Assembly (NCBI RefSeq): GCF_010868145.1
Contig: NZ_JAAGUY010000012.1
Span: 108,598-172,597 of the forward strand
Reading direction: 5' to 3'
DNA length: 64,000 nt
Origin: Nocardia cyriacigeorgica
GTDB lineage: Bacteria; Actinomycetota; Actinomycetes; Mycobacteriales; Mycobacteriaceae
Shown: piece after piece, positions 31,670 through 39,310 of the stretch
Position numbering within the stretch: position 1 is the stretch's first letter
Layout of the letters: every line of letters starts with the position of its first letter
Notes under the pieces: generated by a model
What the model saw: the letters and a program-made list of their open reading frames with translations, nothing else
Database searches by the model: none
Told to the model about the DNA's origin: nothing
Program-made: the position numbers and the translations under genes

Positions 31670-31817
31670 CCGTTCGCCGCAGGACACGATGCCTGCCGCG
31701 GTAGCCGCACCCAGCAGTCCGACGGACCCCAGCAAGACACGCACCGTGCGCGGACCCGCGAGGTCCGGCGGCGGGTGAGCTTGACCTTCCAGTTGGTTGA
31801 GGGCCGATGATGGCCGG

Positions 31818-32909
31818 GTGAATGCGGACAGGCGATTGATCACCATCGGGGTGCTGGCCCGCGCGTGCGGATTGACTCCCAGCGCGCTGCGGTTCTACGG
31901 CGACTGCGGTCTGCTCATCCCGGCCGAGGTCGACGCGGCCACCGGATACCGGTACTACACCGATGACCAGCGTGAGCGGGCGGTGCTCATCCGCAAGCTG
32001 CGCGATATCGACATCGGTCTAGATACCGTCGCCGCGATACTTGCCGCAGAGCCGGGCGAGGCCGCACGTCTGCTCGACGAACACGTGGACGCCATGACGC
32101 GACGTGCGCACGATGCCGCCGCGATCAAATCCGAACTGACGGCGCTGCCACGGGTTTCCCTGCCGGGTGCATTGCTGGCAGCCGCGATCACTCGAGTCGG
32201 CTCGGCGGTCGCCACCGACGGTGAGCTCCGCGCGCTCACCGGCATCTTCGTAGAGGCCGGCCGCGATGCCGTCGTCCTCACCGCCACCGATCGGTACCGG
32301 CTGACCACCCGCACGCTGGTACCGCGTTCGTGGTCAGGTGAGAGCTGGTCGCGGGTGGTCGATGCGGCCGCATTGGCGCACGTGGTGGCGTGGCTGGCCG
32401 AACAGGATGAGGCACTGCTGATCCCGCAGGCCGACGTCATTCGGCTGAGCAGCGGCGGGACCATCCACCTCTGCGCGACGCTCGACGAACGGTATCCGGA
32501 CTACCGCGCAATGCTGTCGGACCTGGCGCCGGTGCGGACTCGAGTGGTGGTGCAGCGCCATGAGCTGATCGAAGCCATCGACTCCGGCGAGGGCCTGTTG
32601 CACCTCTCGATCGGCGCGGATGAAGTCACCGTCACCGACTCCGACAACGTAGCTCGCGACCCCGGCTACGCCCCGGTGGCCGGCCCTGGGCCGACCATCC
32701 GGGCCGCAGTGACAGGGCCGGACACGGTCATGGCCTTTTCCCGCGCCACCCTTCGTCCCGCCATCGCCACCGCCGTCGGCCCCGACATCATGCTCGACAT
32801 CGCGGCGCCCGACGTGCCCGTCGTCATCCGCTCCGCCACCGACGGAGACCTCACCACCCTCGCCATGCCAACCCGGCTCCCCACCGACTCCGAGGAGAAT
32901 CCCGCATGA
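31818..32909 (+). CDS. MerR-type regulator fused to sliding-clamp (DnaN-like) domains
   Basis: The GTG at 31818 (VNADRRLITIGVLARACG) gives 363 residues. Residues about 7-105 are a MerR DNA-binding domain with winged helix (SALRFYGDCGLLIP, TGYRYYTDDQRERAV) and dimer helix. The remaining 250 residues look like two domains of the DNA polymerase III beta clamp: ELRALTGIFVEAGRDAVVLTATDRYRL matches the clamp strand-turn with the DxxRL signature, and the end RPAIATAVGPDIMLDIA, then LTTLAMPTRL, matches the clamp C-terminus (family: '...MPVRL'). Such fusions exist in actinobacteria, annotated as beta-family proteins, but their role is unclear. The stop overlaps the next gene by ATGA. Confidence 0.8.
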   Translation: MNADRRLITIGVLARACGLTPSALRFYGDCGLLIPAEVDAATGYRYYTDDQRERAVLIRKLRDIDIGLDTVAAILAAEPGEAARLLDEHVDAMTRRAHDAAAIKSELTALPRVSLPGALLAAAITRVGSAVATDGELRALTGIFVEAGRDAVVLTATDRYRLTTRTLVPRSWSGESWSRVVDAAALAHVVAWLAEQDEALLIPQADVIRLSSGGTIHLCATLDERYPDYRAMLSDLAPVRTRVVVQRHELIEAIDSGEGLLHLSIGADEVTVTDSDNVARDPGYAPVAGPGPTIRAAVTGPDTVMAFSRATLRPAIATAVGPDIMLDIAAPDVPVVIRSATDGDLTTLAMPTRLPTDSEENPA

Positions 32910-33424
32910 CCGCGACCGACCCGACCATGACCGCCATCACCGACGCCGTGACCCGCGGCCGCGCGGGCGACGGTGACGGCGCGCGCATCGCCCTTACCGA
33001 CCTGTGGGCCGGCATCGGCCCGCACGGCGACCCATTCCACCGCTGCACCCTCGCCCACTACCTCGCCGACCTGCACGACGATCCCGCACAGGCGCTGGCC
33101 TGGGATATCCGCGCCCTGGACGCCGCGGAGGCCCTCACCGACTCCCGCGCCCGGGAATTCGACGACTCCCTCGACGTCCGCGGATTCTTCCCCTCCCTGC
33201 ACCTGAACCTCGCCGACAACTACCGCCGCCTCGCATCCTTCGACGCAGCGCGACAGCAGGTCGACGCCGCGCGCCGTCACCTGCACGCGCTCCCGGACGA
33301 CGCCTATGGCGCCATGATCCGCACGGCCCTCGACGAGGTGGAAGCGTCGATCAGCAGCGGCACCACGGCGCGACGTGAGTCCGCCCCAACCGGCAGGCCC
33401 GTCGATGCGGCGTCGACCACGTAG
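32906..33424 (+). CDS. Helical-repeat protein coupled to the MerR-clamp gene
   Basis: The ATG overlaps the MerR-clamp stop by four bases (ATGA), so translation is coupled. The 172-residue protein is helical, with a TPR-like order: HRCTLAHYLADLHDDPAQAL, ALAWDIRALDAAEALTD, SLHLNLADNYRRLASFDAA, then a Ser/Thr-rich tail from about 147. No signal or membrane segment. Similar small repeat proteins follow MerR-type regulators elsewhere in actinobacteria (from memory). It may carry ligand-binding or partner-binding work for the fused regulator. Function unknown. Confidence 0.75.
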   Translation: MTATDPTMTAITDAVTRGRAGDGDGARIALTDLWAGIGPHGDPFHRCTLAHYLADLHDDPAQALAWDIRALDAAEALTDSRAREFDDSLDVRGFFPSLHLNLADNYRRLASFDAARQQVDAARRHLHALPDDAYGAMIRTALDEVEASISSGTTARRESAPTGRPVDAASTT

Positions 33425-33510
33425 CGGTTATCGATGCCCGCACGATCACCACACCGGTGACGGTCACCAAGCGAGGTGCGCTGGTGATCGCCACCAAGAG
33501 CCTGTGGTGA

Positions 33511-33930
33511 TCAGCGACGTTGCAGCGTGACACCGGCCAGCGGATAGGGCACCGCTACCGGCGTGCCCGCGATATTCATCGTCCCGATCCAATGACCTTG
33601 GCGCGGATCGATATCGCGCAGGTCCAGTCCGATCGGCACGAAGTCGAGCGTCACATACGATTCGTCCGTCCCGACCGGCCGCTGGCGTCCGGCCCGGCTG
33701 AACGTCGGGCAGACCAGCACAACGGAACTCCCGTCCACGAACACCTGCAGATCGCAGTTCTCCAGCGGAGACCCGATCACATTCGAGGGATGCCGAACGA
33801 CGTGGTAGGTCCCCGGTGGAATGACGCCGTTGCGCGGGAATTCCGGATCGTCGGCCGACGCGACCGCAGGGGCGGCGCACAGGGCCGCGGCGGCCAGCGC
33901 GACAGCGGCCACGCTATGTCGAAGTTTCAC
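33511..33930 (-). CDS. Small secreted protein
   Basis: A GTG at 33930 with the ribosome site AAGGAG, seven bases away, gives 139 residues. A longer start would add nine residues before the signal peptide. The leader is KLRHSVAAVALAAAALC with a cleavage site near APAVASA-DDPEF. The mature part has beta-strand character (GVIPPGTYHVVRHPSNVIG, CDLQVFVDGSSVVLVCP) and one likely disulfide between the two cysteines. No family is recognised. Secreted proteins with a PPGTY start are frequent in Nocardia. It converges with the helical-repeat gene. Confidence 0.75.
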   Translation of the reverse strand: MKLRHSVAAVALAAAALCAAPAVASADDPEFPRNGVIPPGTYHVVRHPSNVIGSPLENCDLQVFVDGSSVVLVCPTFSRAGRQRPVGTDESYVTLDFVPIGLDLRDIDPRQGHWIGTMNIAGTPVAVPYPLAGVTLQRR

Positions 33931-34017
33931 TGCAGCTCCTTCGAGGTTTTCGTCCACGGTAGGTGGCGCGATCGCCTCATCCGGGTCAGCTCGAACGCGT
34001 GTCGCACGCAGAGGATG

Positions 34018-35247
34018 TCAGCCACCGGTCCGCTGTCCTTGTCGATCGGGCCGGCCGAGCAGGCCGAGCCGCGCCTCGAGGACGGCCTGTTCGGCGGGGT
34101 TGCGGGTGAGTTCGAGGGCGCGCTGGTCGGCGGTGACGGCCTCGTCGTCGCGGCCGAGTTCCCGCAGGAGTTCGGCGCGCGTGGCGTGGAAGAGATGGTA
34201 GGTCGCCAGCTGTGCGGCCAGCTCGTCCACGTCGGTCAACGCGGCCTGTGCACCGTCGGTGCGGGCGAGTGCAATGGCGCGATGCAGGCGGATCACCGGT
34301 GACGGCGCGAGATGCAGCAACATGTCGTAGAGCACGACGATCTGCGGCCAGTCGGTGTCAGCCCAGCTCTCGGCCTCCGCATGGCAGGCGACGATCGCCG
34401 CCTGCAGCTGATAGGGGCCGGGTCGCCGCAGCCGGCCTGCCTCGGTCAGCAGCCGCACCGCGCGGTCGATCGCCGCATGGTCCCATCGCGCACGATCCTG
34501 GTCACGCAGCAGGACGATCCGCCCGCTGGGGTCGAAGCGTGCTGCTGCCCTGGCTCGGTGCAGCCGGATCAGCGCCACCAGGCCCATGACCTCGGGTTCG
34601 CCGGGCAGCAGGCGGTCGGTCAGGGTGGCGAGCCACTCGGCGTCGATGGCGAGATCGCGTCCGGTCGACTGTTCGGTCGCGAGGTAGCCTTCGTTGAACA
34701 GCAGGTAGATGACGGCAAGCACCTCGGTCAACCGGCTGCCGAGCTCGTCGTCCGAGGGTACTCGGTACGGGATGCCCGCCTGGCTGATCTTGCGCTTTGC
34801 GCGCGTAATGCGTTGCGCGACAGTTGCTTCCGGCAGTAGGAACGCCTTGGCCAACTGGGCAGCACTCAGGCCGCAGACCATGCGCAGGGTAAGCGCCACC
34901 TGGGCCTCGCGGGAGAGGGCGGGGTGACAGCAGGTGAACATCAGCCGCAGTCGATCGTCGGGTTCGTCGTACACCGGCCACTGCAGTTGACGCAGCTTGT
35001 CGCGGTAGTTCGCCTCCCGCCGCAGCACATCAAGCCCGCGTCGGCGCGCGACCGTGAACAGCCAGGCCTGCGGTTGCTCCGGGACACCGTCGAGCGGCCA
35101 GGTGCGCAGGGCTTTCTCCACCGCGTCGGATACGAGATCCTCGGCTGCGGAGAAATCACCGAGCAGCGACACCAGCGATGACGCCAGCCTGCTGCCGTGT
35201 TCTCGGACCACATCCGCGAGCACGGTGGCGGCCTCGGGCTCGGTCAC
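34018..35247 (-). CDS. ECF42-type RNA polymerase sigma factor with C-terminal TPR-like extension
   Basis: The GTG at 35247 overlaps the stop of the upstream DGPF gene by four bases (GTGA) and gives 409 residues; ATG codons further up at 35289 and 35280 also fit but overlap more. Sigma region 2 is LVSLLGDFSAAEDLVSDAV with RPQAWLFTVARRRGLDVL, and region 4 is LTLRMVCGLSAAQLAKAFL. After about residue 185 comes the long TPR-like extension typical of group ECF42 (EPEVMGLVALIRLHRARAA, ALTDVDELAAQLATYHLFH). ECF42 factors lack a classic anti-sigma factor and are encoded with DGPF/YCII proteins, as found here. Thus expression and activity are probably controlled by the partner and the extension. Confidence 0.9.
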   Translation of the reverse strand: MTEPEAATVLADVVREHGSRLASSLVSLLGDFSAAEDLVSDAVEKALRTWPLDGVPEQPQAWLFTVARRRGLDVLRREANYRDKLRQLQWPVYDEPDDRLRLMFTCCHPALSREAQVALTLRMVCGLSAAQLAKAFLLPEATVAQRITRAKRKISQAGIPYRVPSDDELGSRLTEVLAVIYLLFNEGYLATEQSTGRDLAIDAEWLATLTDRLLPGEPEVMGLVALIRLHRARAAARFDPSGRIVLLRDQDRARWDHAAIDRAVRLLTEAGRLRRPGPYQLQAAIVACHAEAESWADTDWPQIVVLYDMLLHLAPSPVIRLHRAIALARTDGAQAALTDVDELAAQLATYHLFHATRAELLRELGRDDEAVTADQRALELTRNPAEQAVLEARLGLLGRPDRQGQRTGG

Positions 35248-35588
35248 ATCAGAACCGGGCGGATCTCCACCAGCGGGCATCCTGGCCATGTCCGCGCCAT
35301 TCCGATCGCCTCGTCCAGATCAGCCACCTCGGCCTCGACATACCCACTGACCACCTCTTTGCCCTCCACGAACGGTCCGTCGGTGATCAATGGAGCGCTG
35401 CCACCGTTGAGCCGAACAGTCGTCGCCGTCTCCGGCGCGGTCAGCTTGCGGTTGTGCAGGATCTTGTCCGAATACCGTGCCAGCCACTCCTGGACCTGCC
35501 CGAACCCCCGATCACGCTCGGCCTGATCCATCGCCTCCCAGTCCTTCTCCCACTGCTCGGTCTCGCAGAACATCAGCACGTATTTCAT
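35244..35588 (-). CDS. YCII-related DGPF protein, partner of the ECF42 sigma factor
   Basis: A 114-residue ferredoxin-like YCII protein. The diagnostic motif is ITDGPFVEGKEVVSGY near residues 67-82; the start KYVLMFCETEQWEKDWEAM is also usual. The ribosome site GGAGGTGA is strong. In ECF42 loci these proteins lie next to the sigma factor and are usually its targets. Here the sigma gene follows with a GTGA overlap, so the two are cotranslated. A binding partner of small metabolites or the sigma factor is possible; no enzyme activity is known. Confidence 0.9.
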   Translation of the reverse strand: MKYVLMFCETEQWEKDWEAMDQAERDRGFGQVQEWLARYSDKILHNRKLTAPETATTVRLNGGSAPLITDGPFVEGKEVVSGYVEAEVADLDEAIGMARTWPGCPLVEIRPVLM

Positions 35589-35706
35589 GCCGGTTCACCT
35601 CCTTTACCCATTAGACGATCGGGGCGCCGCAGAATCCGACAACCGAGCGGAAATAGTCGCCATGATCGTGAACTACGCATTCCACCTGAGCGCGATCGCC
35701 GCGCCC

Positions 35707-36186
35707 CTATTCGATGATTCCGGGTTGGCGCCCGGACAGATGCCGACCGGCGTCGGTCTTCCTCGGCATGATGGCGCCCAGCGCGATCATGACCACGCCG
35801 AGGCCGAAGTGCAGCCAGTTGTCGGCGGTGTCGAGGGGGACGAAGTTGGCGTCGCTGTTCTGGTCGATAACGAGGCCGTAGATCCAGAGCGCGAGATAGA
35901 TCGTGCCGCCGCCGAGCAGGAAGCTGCGGGCCGCGGGTGGATTCGCGCCGGCGATCAGGCCGACGATGCCGAAGGACAGATGGACAAGATTGTGCAGGAC
36001 CGACACGTTGAACACGCCGAGCAGCTGAGCTTCGGAATGATGACCGGCCCACTCGAGGCTGTCGTAGTTCGTGGTAATCCCCGGAATGAAACCCAGGACG
36101 CCAACCAGCAGAAATGCCGCGCCCACGACCATCGCCGCGAGCTGGACCGGCGTACGCACTGTCACTGTGGTGCTGCTGTTCGGCAC
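35707..36186 (-). CDS. DUF4383 membrane protein
   Basis: The GTG at 36186 with a GGAAGGA site seven or more bases away gives 159 residues; an upstream ATG adds seven. Four hydrophobic helices are seen: LAAMVVGAAFLLVGVLGF, LVHLSFGIVGLIAGA, FLLGGGTIYLALWIYGLVI and WLHFGLGVVMIALGAIM. The loops carry NVLHN-like and LGVFNVSVLHNLVH, and the end WLHFGLG fits DUF4383, an integral membrane family of unknown role found in many actinobacteria. The C-terminus is short and basic. Single-gene unit. Confidence 0.85.
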   Translation of the reverse strand: MPNSSTTVTVRTPVQLAAMVVGAAFLLVGVLGFIPGITTNYDSLEWAGHHSEAQLLGVFNVSVLHNLVHLSFGIVGLIAGANPPAARSFLLGGGTIYLALWIYGLVIDQNSDANFVPLDTADNWLHFGLGVVMIALGAIMPRKTDAGRHLSGRQPGIIE

Positions 36187-36304
36187 GGTCCTGTCCTTCC
36201 GCCACATTGGCCGCGCGGGTGGCCTGCGCAGGCCCGGACATCGACCGAATTCCCGGCAAGGCCGCGGACAAACCCGCAGTGGACTCCGCCCACCGCGCCC
36301 TTCG

Positions 36305-36886
36305 CTATTCAGGCGGCAGATATGCGGCCATCAGCACCGCGCATTGGGTGCGCGCGTCGTCGAACGGATGCGCTGATCTCAATGCGCGGCTCTGCACGAT
36401 GGCACCCTCGATCACCGATAGCAGCAGCCCCGCGAGGGCACAGGCCGTTGCTCGTTCGACGCCGGCACCGACGAGACCGTCGGCGAGCCTGGCCGTCCAT
36501 TCGGCGAAGGCCTGACCCGCTGCGGACTGGACCGACGGATTCAGTTCGTCCAAGGCGGCCGCCATCATGAACGAGCCGGCACGGTAGCCGCTGGATTCGA
36601 GGGGTCCGCGCCAGAATCCGAACAGATCGTCGAGCCAGCGTTCCACCGACGACGCGGTCGCCAACGCATCGGCCATCGTGCTGACATGCGAGTACACCAG
36701 CCGCGACACGATCCTGGCCGCCGTCTCCACCAGCTCGCCCTTGCCCGACGGGAAGTGCTGGTACAGCGAGTTGCGGGAGGCATTGCTGCGTTTGAGCAGT
36801 TCGCTCAGCCCGGCAGCGTGCACACCGTGCTCCTGCACCGTGCTGATGGTGCTGGCGATCAGTCGGGCGCGAGGTCCGGCCGTCAC
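36305..36886 (-). CDS. TetR-family regulator (LmrA/YxaF-like)
   Basis: A 193-residue regulator. The helix-turn-helix spans GLSELLKRSNASRNSLYQHF, with the following SGKGELVETA helix, as in the LmrA/YxaF group. The C-terminal helices (about 70-190) should hold a ligand pocket and dimer interface. The gene lies back-to-back with the KAS III gene, and a perfect palindrome at 36942-36959 lies between the two starts, with a similar AT-rich element TTGAACCGATCAGT at about 36907-36920 nearer its own start. Repression of both genes is expected (inference). Confidence 0.88.
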   Translation of the reverse strand: MTAGPRARLIASTISTVQEHGVHAAGLSELLKRSNASRNSLYQHFPSGKGELVETAARIVSRLVYSHVSTMADALATASSVERWLDDLFGFWRGPLESSGYRAGSFMMAAALDELNPSVQSAAGQAFAEWTARLADGLVGAGVERATACALAGLLLSVIEGAIVQSRALRSAHPFDDARTQCAVLMAAYLPPE

Positions 36887-36941
36887 TGAATTCCTCCCAC
36901 TCTTGATTGAACCGATCAGTCCATGTTAGAACTTCGTCGAC

Positions 36942-36959
36942 GTGAACCGATCGGTTCAC
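36942..36959. promoter_or_regulatory. Perfect 18-bp TetR-type operator palindrome
   Basis: GTGAACCGATCGGTTCAC reads the same on both strands. It lies 15 bp ahead of the KAS III start and 56 bp ahead of the divergent TetR start. A second, imperfect site (TGAACCGATCAGTC, about 36908-36921) shares its left half. This is a likely site for the neighbouring TetR protein. Confidence 0.8.
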
Positions 36960-36973
36960 ACGGAGAGGAAGCC

Positions 36974-38011
36974 GTGCCCGCCCAGATCGCCACCGCCACC
37001 CCGGTCGCCCACGCCGCACTGCTCGGCCTCGGGATCTACCGACCCCGCCGCGTCGTGCCCAATGCCGAGATCGTCGAACGAATCGATTCCTCCGACGAGT
37101 GGATCCGCACCCGCTCGGGCATTGCCACCCGGCACTGGGCGGACGCGGACGAGACCATCGTCGGGATGAGTACGGCCGCGGCTCGTGACGCGCTGAAGGC
37201 CGCCGGGCTGGCTGCCGGCGATATCGACACCGTCATATTGGCCACCTCATCCCAGATGGTGCTCGGCCCGTCGGCGGGCGCGGTGGTGGCCACCGAACTC
37301 GGTATGCACGACACGGCCGCGTTCGACGTCTCCGCGGGCTGCGCGGGCTTCTGCTACGCCTTGGCCAATGCCGCGAATCTCGTGCGCGCAGGCCAGGCTC
37401 GTCACGTGCTCGTGATCGGTGTCGAGCGGCTCTCTGATCTCCTCGACCCGGCCGATCGCAGCTGCGCGTTCATTTTCGCCGACGGCGCGGGCGCGGTCGT
37501 CGTCGGACCATCGGAGTCCGAGGGTGTCGGCCCGGTCGCCTGGGGGTCCGACGGTAGCCAGACCGCGGCTATCAAGCAGGACAAGGACTTTCAGCAGTAC
37601 TTCGCCGAGGTGGCCGCTGCCGAGGCAAGCGGAGGGAGCACCGAGCGCCCCTACATCCGAATGAACGGTCAGGCGGTATTCCGCTGGGCAGTCACGTTTT
37701 TGGAGAAGGCGTGCCTCGACGCCCTTGCACGCGCCGGAGTCACCGTTGACGACCTCGATGCCTTCGTCCCGCACCAGGCCAATATGCGTATCACCGACGC
37801 CCTGACCCGCGCACTGCACATCCCCGACACCGTCGCCATCGCCCGCGACATCGTTGACACCGGAAACACCAGCGCCGCCTCGGTTCCCATGGCCATGCAC
37901 CAACTCCTGCGCTCCGGCGCCGCCCAGCCCGGCGATACGGCGCTGCTGGTCGGTTTCGGCGCGGGGCTCGCCTATGCGGGCCAGGTGGTGCAGCTTCCCG
38001 CGTTCGCCTGA
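36974..38011 (+). CDS. Beta-ketoacyl-ACP synthase III (KAS III/FabH-like)
   Basis: A GTG at 36974 with a GGAGAGGAA site gives 345 residues. The complete catalytic triad is visible: C123 (DVSAGCAGF), the His in FVPHQANMRI and the Asn in DTGNTSAASVP. KAS III starts fatty-acid chains by condensing acyl-CoA with malonyl-ACP; in mycolate producers the main FabH links FAS I and FAS II. This copy lies apart from other lipid genes, opposite a TetR regulator, so it may be a dedicated paralogue for a special primer or metabolite rather than the housekeeping enzyme (inference). Confidence 0.92.
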   Translation: MPAQIATATPVAHAALLGLGIYRPRRVVPNAEIVERIDSSDEWIRTRSGIATRHWADADETIVGMSTAAARDALKAAGLAAGDIDTVILATSSQMVLGPSAGAVVATELGMHDTAAFDVSAGCAGFCYALANAANLVRAGQARHVLVIGVERLSDLLDPADRSCAFIFADGAGAVVVGPSESEGVGPVAWGSDGSQTAAIKQDKDFQQYFAEVAAAEASGGSTERPYIRMNGQAVFRWAVTFLEKACLDALARAGVTVDDLDAFVPHQANMRITDALTRALHIPDTVAIARDIVDTGNTSAASVPMAMHQLLRSGAAQPGDTALLVGFGAGLAYAGQVVQLPAFA

Positions 38012-38062
38012 GCACCGCCCACACCAGCGCCGATCACGCGCTCTCGACCGCTGCCACAGCCA

Positions 38063-38136
38063 TGTGCCCCCCGTGATCACACGAGGGGCACACGACGAAC
38101 ACGATCGGCCCGGTCGCCGCCTACCGGGCCGATCGT
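38063..38136. terminator. Two GC-rich hairpins between convergent genes
   Basis: TGTGCCCC/GGGGCACA (38063-38070, 38085-38092) encloses a further CGTG/CACG stem. A second hairpin has 14-bp perfect arms, ACGATCGGCCCGGT (38101-38114) and ACCGGGCCGATCGT (38123-38136), with an 8-base loop. Both lie between the ends of the KAS III and PepSY genes. Confidence 0.65.
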
Positions 38137-38145
38137 CCGACACCG

Positions 38146-38511
38146 TCAGTCGTGGTCGACGGTGCCGAGTACCTTGCCGGTGTTCGCGTCGACGGTCACG
38201 TCGTACTCCACACCGGCGGGAGTCTGGACTTCCACCTCCCACACCGCCGTACCGTGCTCGGTATCGAACTCGGCCGAGACCGCGACACCGTCAGGAATCT
38301 GTGCCGCCGCCGTATTCATCGCCTCTTGACGGTCGATGCTGGGGTTGGCGACCAGCGACCACTCGGAGATCGGGCGGTCGAGCGAGACCGTGGTGTGCGA
38401 GCCGTTGCCGAGGGTCAATGCGGCGATACCGATTCCGGCGGCGGCAAGGACGACCGCTCCGACGAAAACCCAGCGCAGACTTGCAGCGGCACGGCGGAAG
38501 ATGCTGACCAT
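38146..38511 (-). CDS. Membrane-anchored PepSY-domain protein
   Basis: A 121-residue protein with one N-terminal membrane helix (WVFVGAVVLAAAGIGIAAL) and an outside PepSY domain (SIDRQEAMNTAAAQIPDGV, then AVWEVEVQTPAGVEYDVTV and the usual DANTGKVLG end). PepSY domains inhibit proteases or bind ligands at the cell surface. It lies divergent from the two-component system, and the 121-bp gap carries CTGAAG direct repeats, so it is probably a target of the response regulator. Pairs of a PepSY gene with an OmpR-type system recur in actinobacteria (from memory). Confidence 0.88.
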   Translation of the reverse strand: MVSIFRRAAASLRWVFVGAVVLAAAGIGIAALTLGNGSHTTVSLDRPISEWSLVANPSIDRQEAMNTAAAQIPDGVAVSAEFDTEHGTAVWEVEVQTPAGVEYDVTVDANTGKVLGTVDHD

Positions 38512-38572
38512 GGTGAAACCTCCTGTGGGGGTGATCTTCTGCGAATGTGGTCACCACTGTGGCAAATCGATG

Positions 38573-38609
38573 CTGAAGACGAGCTGAAGCAACCTGAAGG
38601 ACGTTTCAG
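38573..38609. promoter_or_regulatory. Direct repeats CTGAAG, likely response-regulator boxes
   Basis: CTGAAG occurs at 38573-38578, 38584-38589 and 38594-38599, with spacing of 11 and 10 bp, about one helical turn, then an inverted TTTCAG at 38604-38609. OmpR/PhoB-type regulators bind such tandem repeats. It lies between the PepSY gene (start 38511) and the response-regulator gene (38633), so both may be controlled from it. Confidence 0.7.
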
Positions 38610-38632
38610 CGAGAATCTGACACGCTGTGCTG

Positions 38633-39310
38633 ATGCGTCTGCTGATCGTGGAGGACGAGAAACGCCTCGCCCTCGCACTGGCAAAGGGTTTGTCCGCCGA
38701 GGGTTTCGCCGTCGATGTCGTCCACGACGGCGCCGAGGGGCTGCACCAGGCCACCACCACCGACTACGACCTCATCATCCTCGACATCATGCTGCCGGGG
38801 ATGAACGGCTACCGAGTGTGCGCGTCGTTGCGCGAGGCGGGCGATGACACCCCGGTGCTGATGCTCACCGCCAAGGACGGGGAATACGACGAGGCCGAGG
38901 GTCTCGATACCGGCGCCGACGACTATCTCAGCAAACCGTTCTCGTATGTGGTGCTCGTCGCGCGCATCCGGGCGCTGCTGCGCAGGCGTACCCGCGGGGG
39001 TTCGCAGCTCCTGCGGGTCGGCGATCTGGTCATCGACCCCGCGACACATATGTGCCGACGCGGCGACACAGAGGTGACACTCACCGCCAAAGAGTTCGCC
39101 GTGCTGGAACACCTCGCCGTTCGCGCGGGCGAGGTCGTGTCGAAAAGCGATATCTTGCAGCATGTCTGGGATTTCGCCTACGACGGTGACCCGAACATCG
39201 TCGAGGTGTACATCAGCACCTTGCGCCGCAAGATCGACACCCCCTTCGCCTGCCGCACCATCCTGACGGTGCGCGGCGTCGGCTATCGACTGACGGCCGA
39301 CCGTGGCTGA
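38633..39310 (+). CDS. OmpR/PhoB-type response regulator
   Basis: The ATG at 38633 gives 225 residues; a GTG two codons upstream is equally placed. The receiver domain has the acidic pair in IVEDEKRLA, the phospho-acceptor Asp in DLIILDIMLPGMNGY, the Thr/Ser switch in VLMLTAKDGEYDEAEGL and the Lys in DDYLSKPF. The C-terminal winged helix fits Trans_reg_C (TLTAKEFAVLEHLAVRAGEV, VEVYISTLRRKI, VRGVGYRL). The end overlaps the kinase start by 8 bp. CTGAAG repeats just upstream imply self-regulation. Confidence 0.95.
   Translation: MRLLIVEDEKRLALALAKGLSAEGFAVDVVHDGAEGLHQATTTDYDLIILDIMLPGMNGYRVCASLREAGDDTPVLMLTAKDGEYDEAEGLDTGADDYLSKPFSYVVLVARIRALLRRRTRGGSQLLRVGDLVIDPATHMCRRGDTEVTLTAKEFAVLEHLAVRAGEVVSKSDILQHVWDFAYDGDPNIVEVYISTLRRKIDTPFACRTILTVRGVGYRLTADRG

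Noticed and set aside
33444..33512. Inverted repeat GATCACCACA/TGTGGTGATC as a terminator
   Set aside because: The 10-bp arms are 49 bp apart with competing inner stems; it might help termination between convergent genes but is too weak to list.
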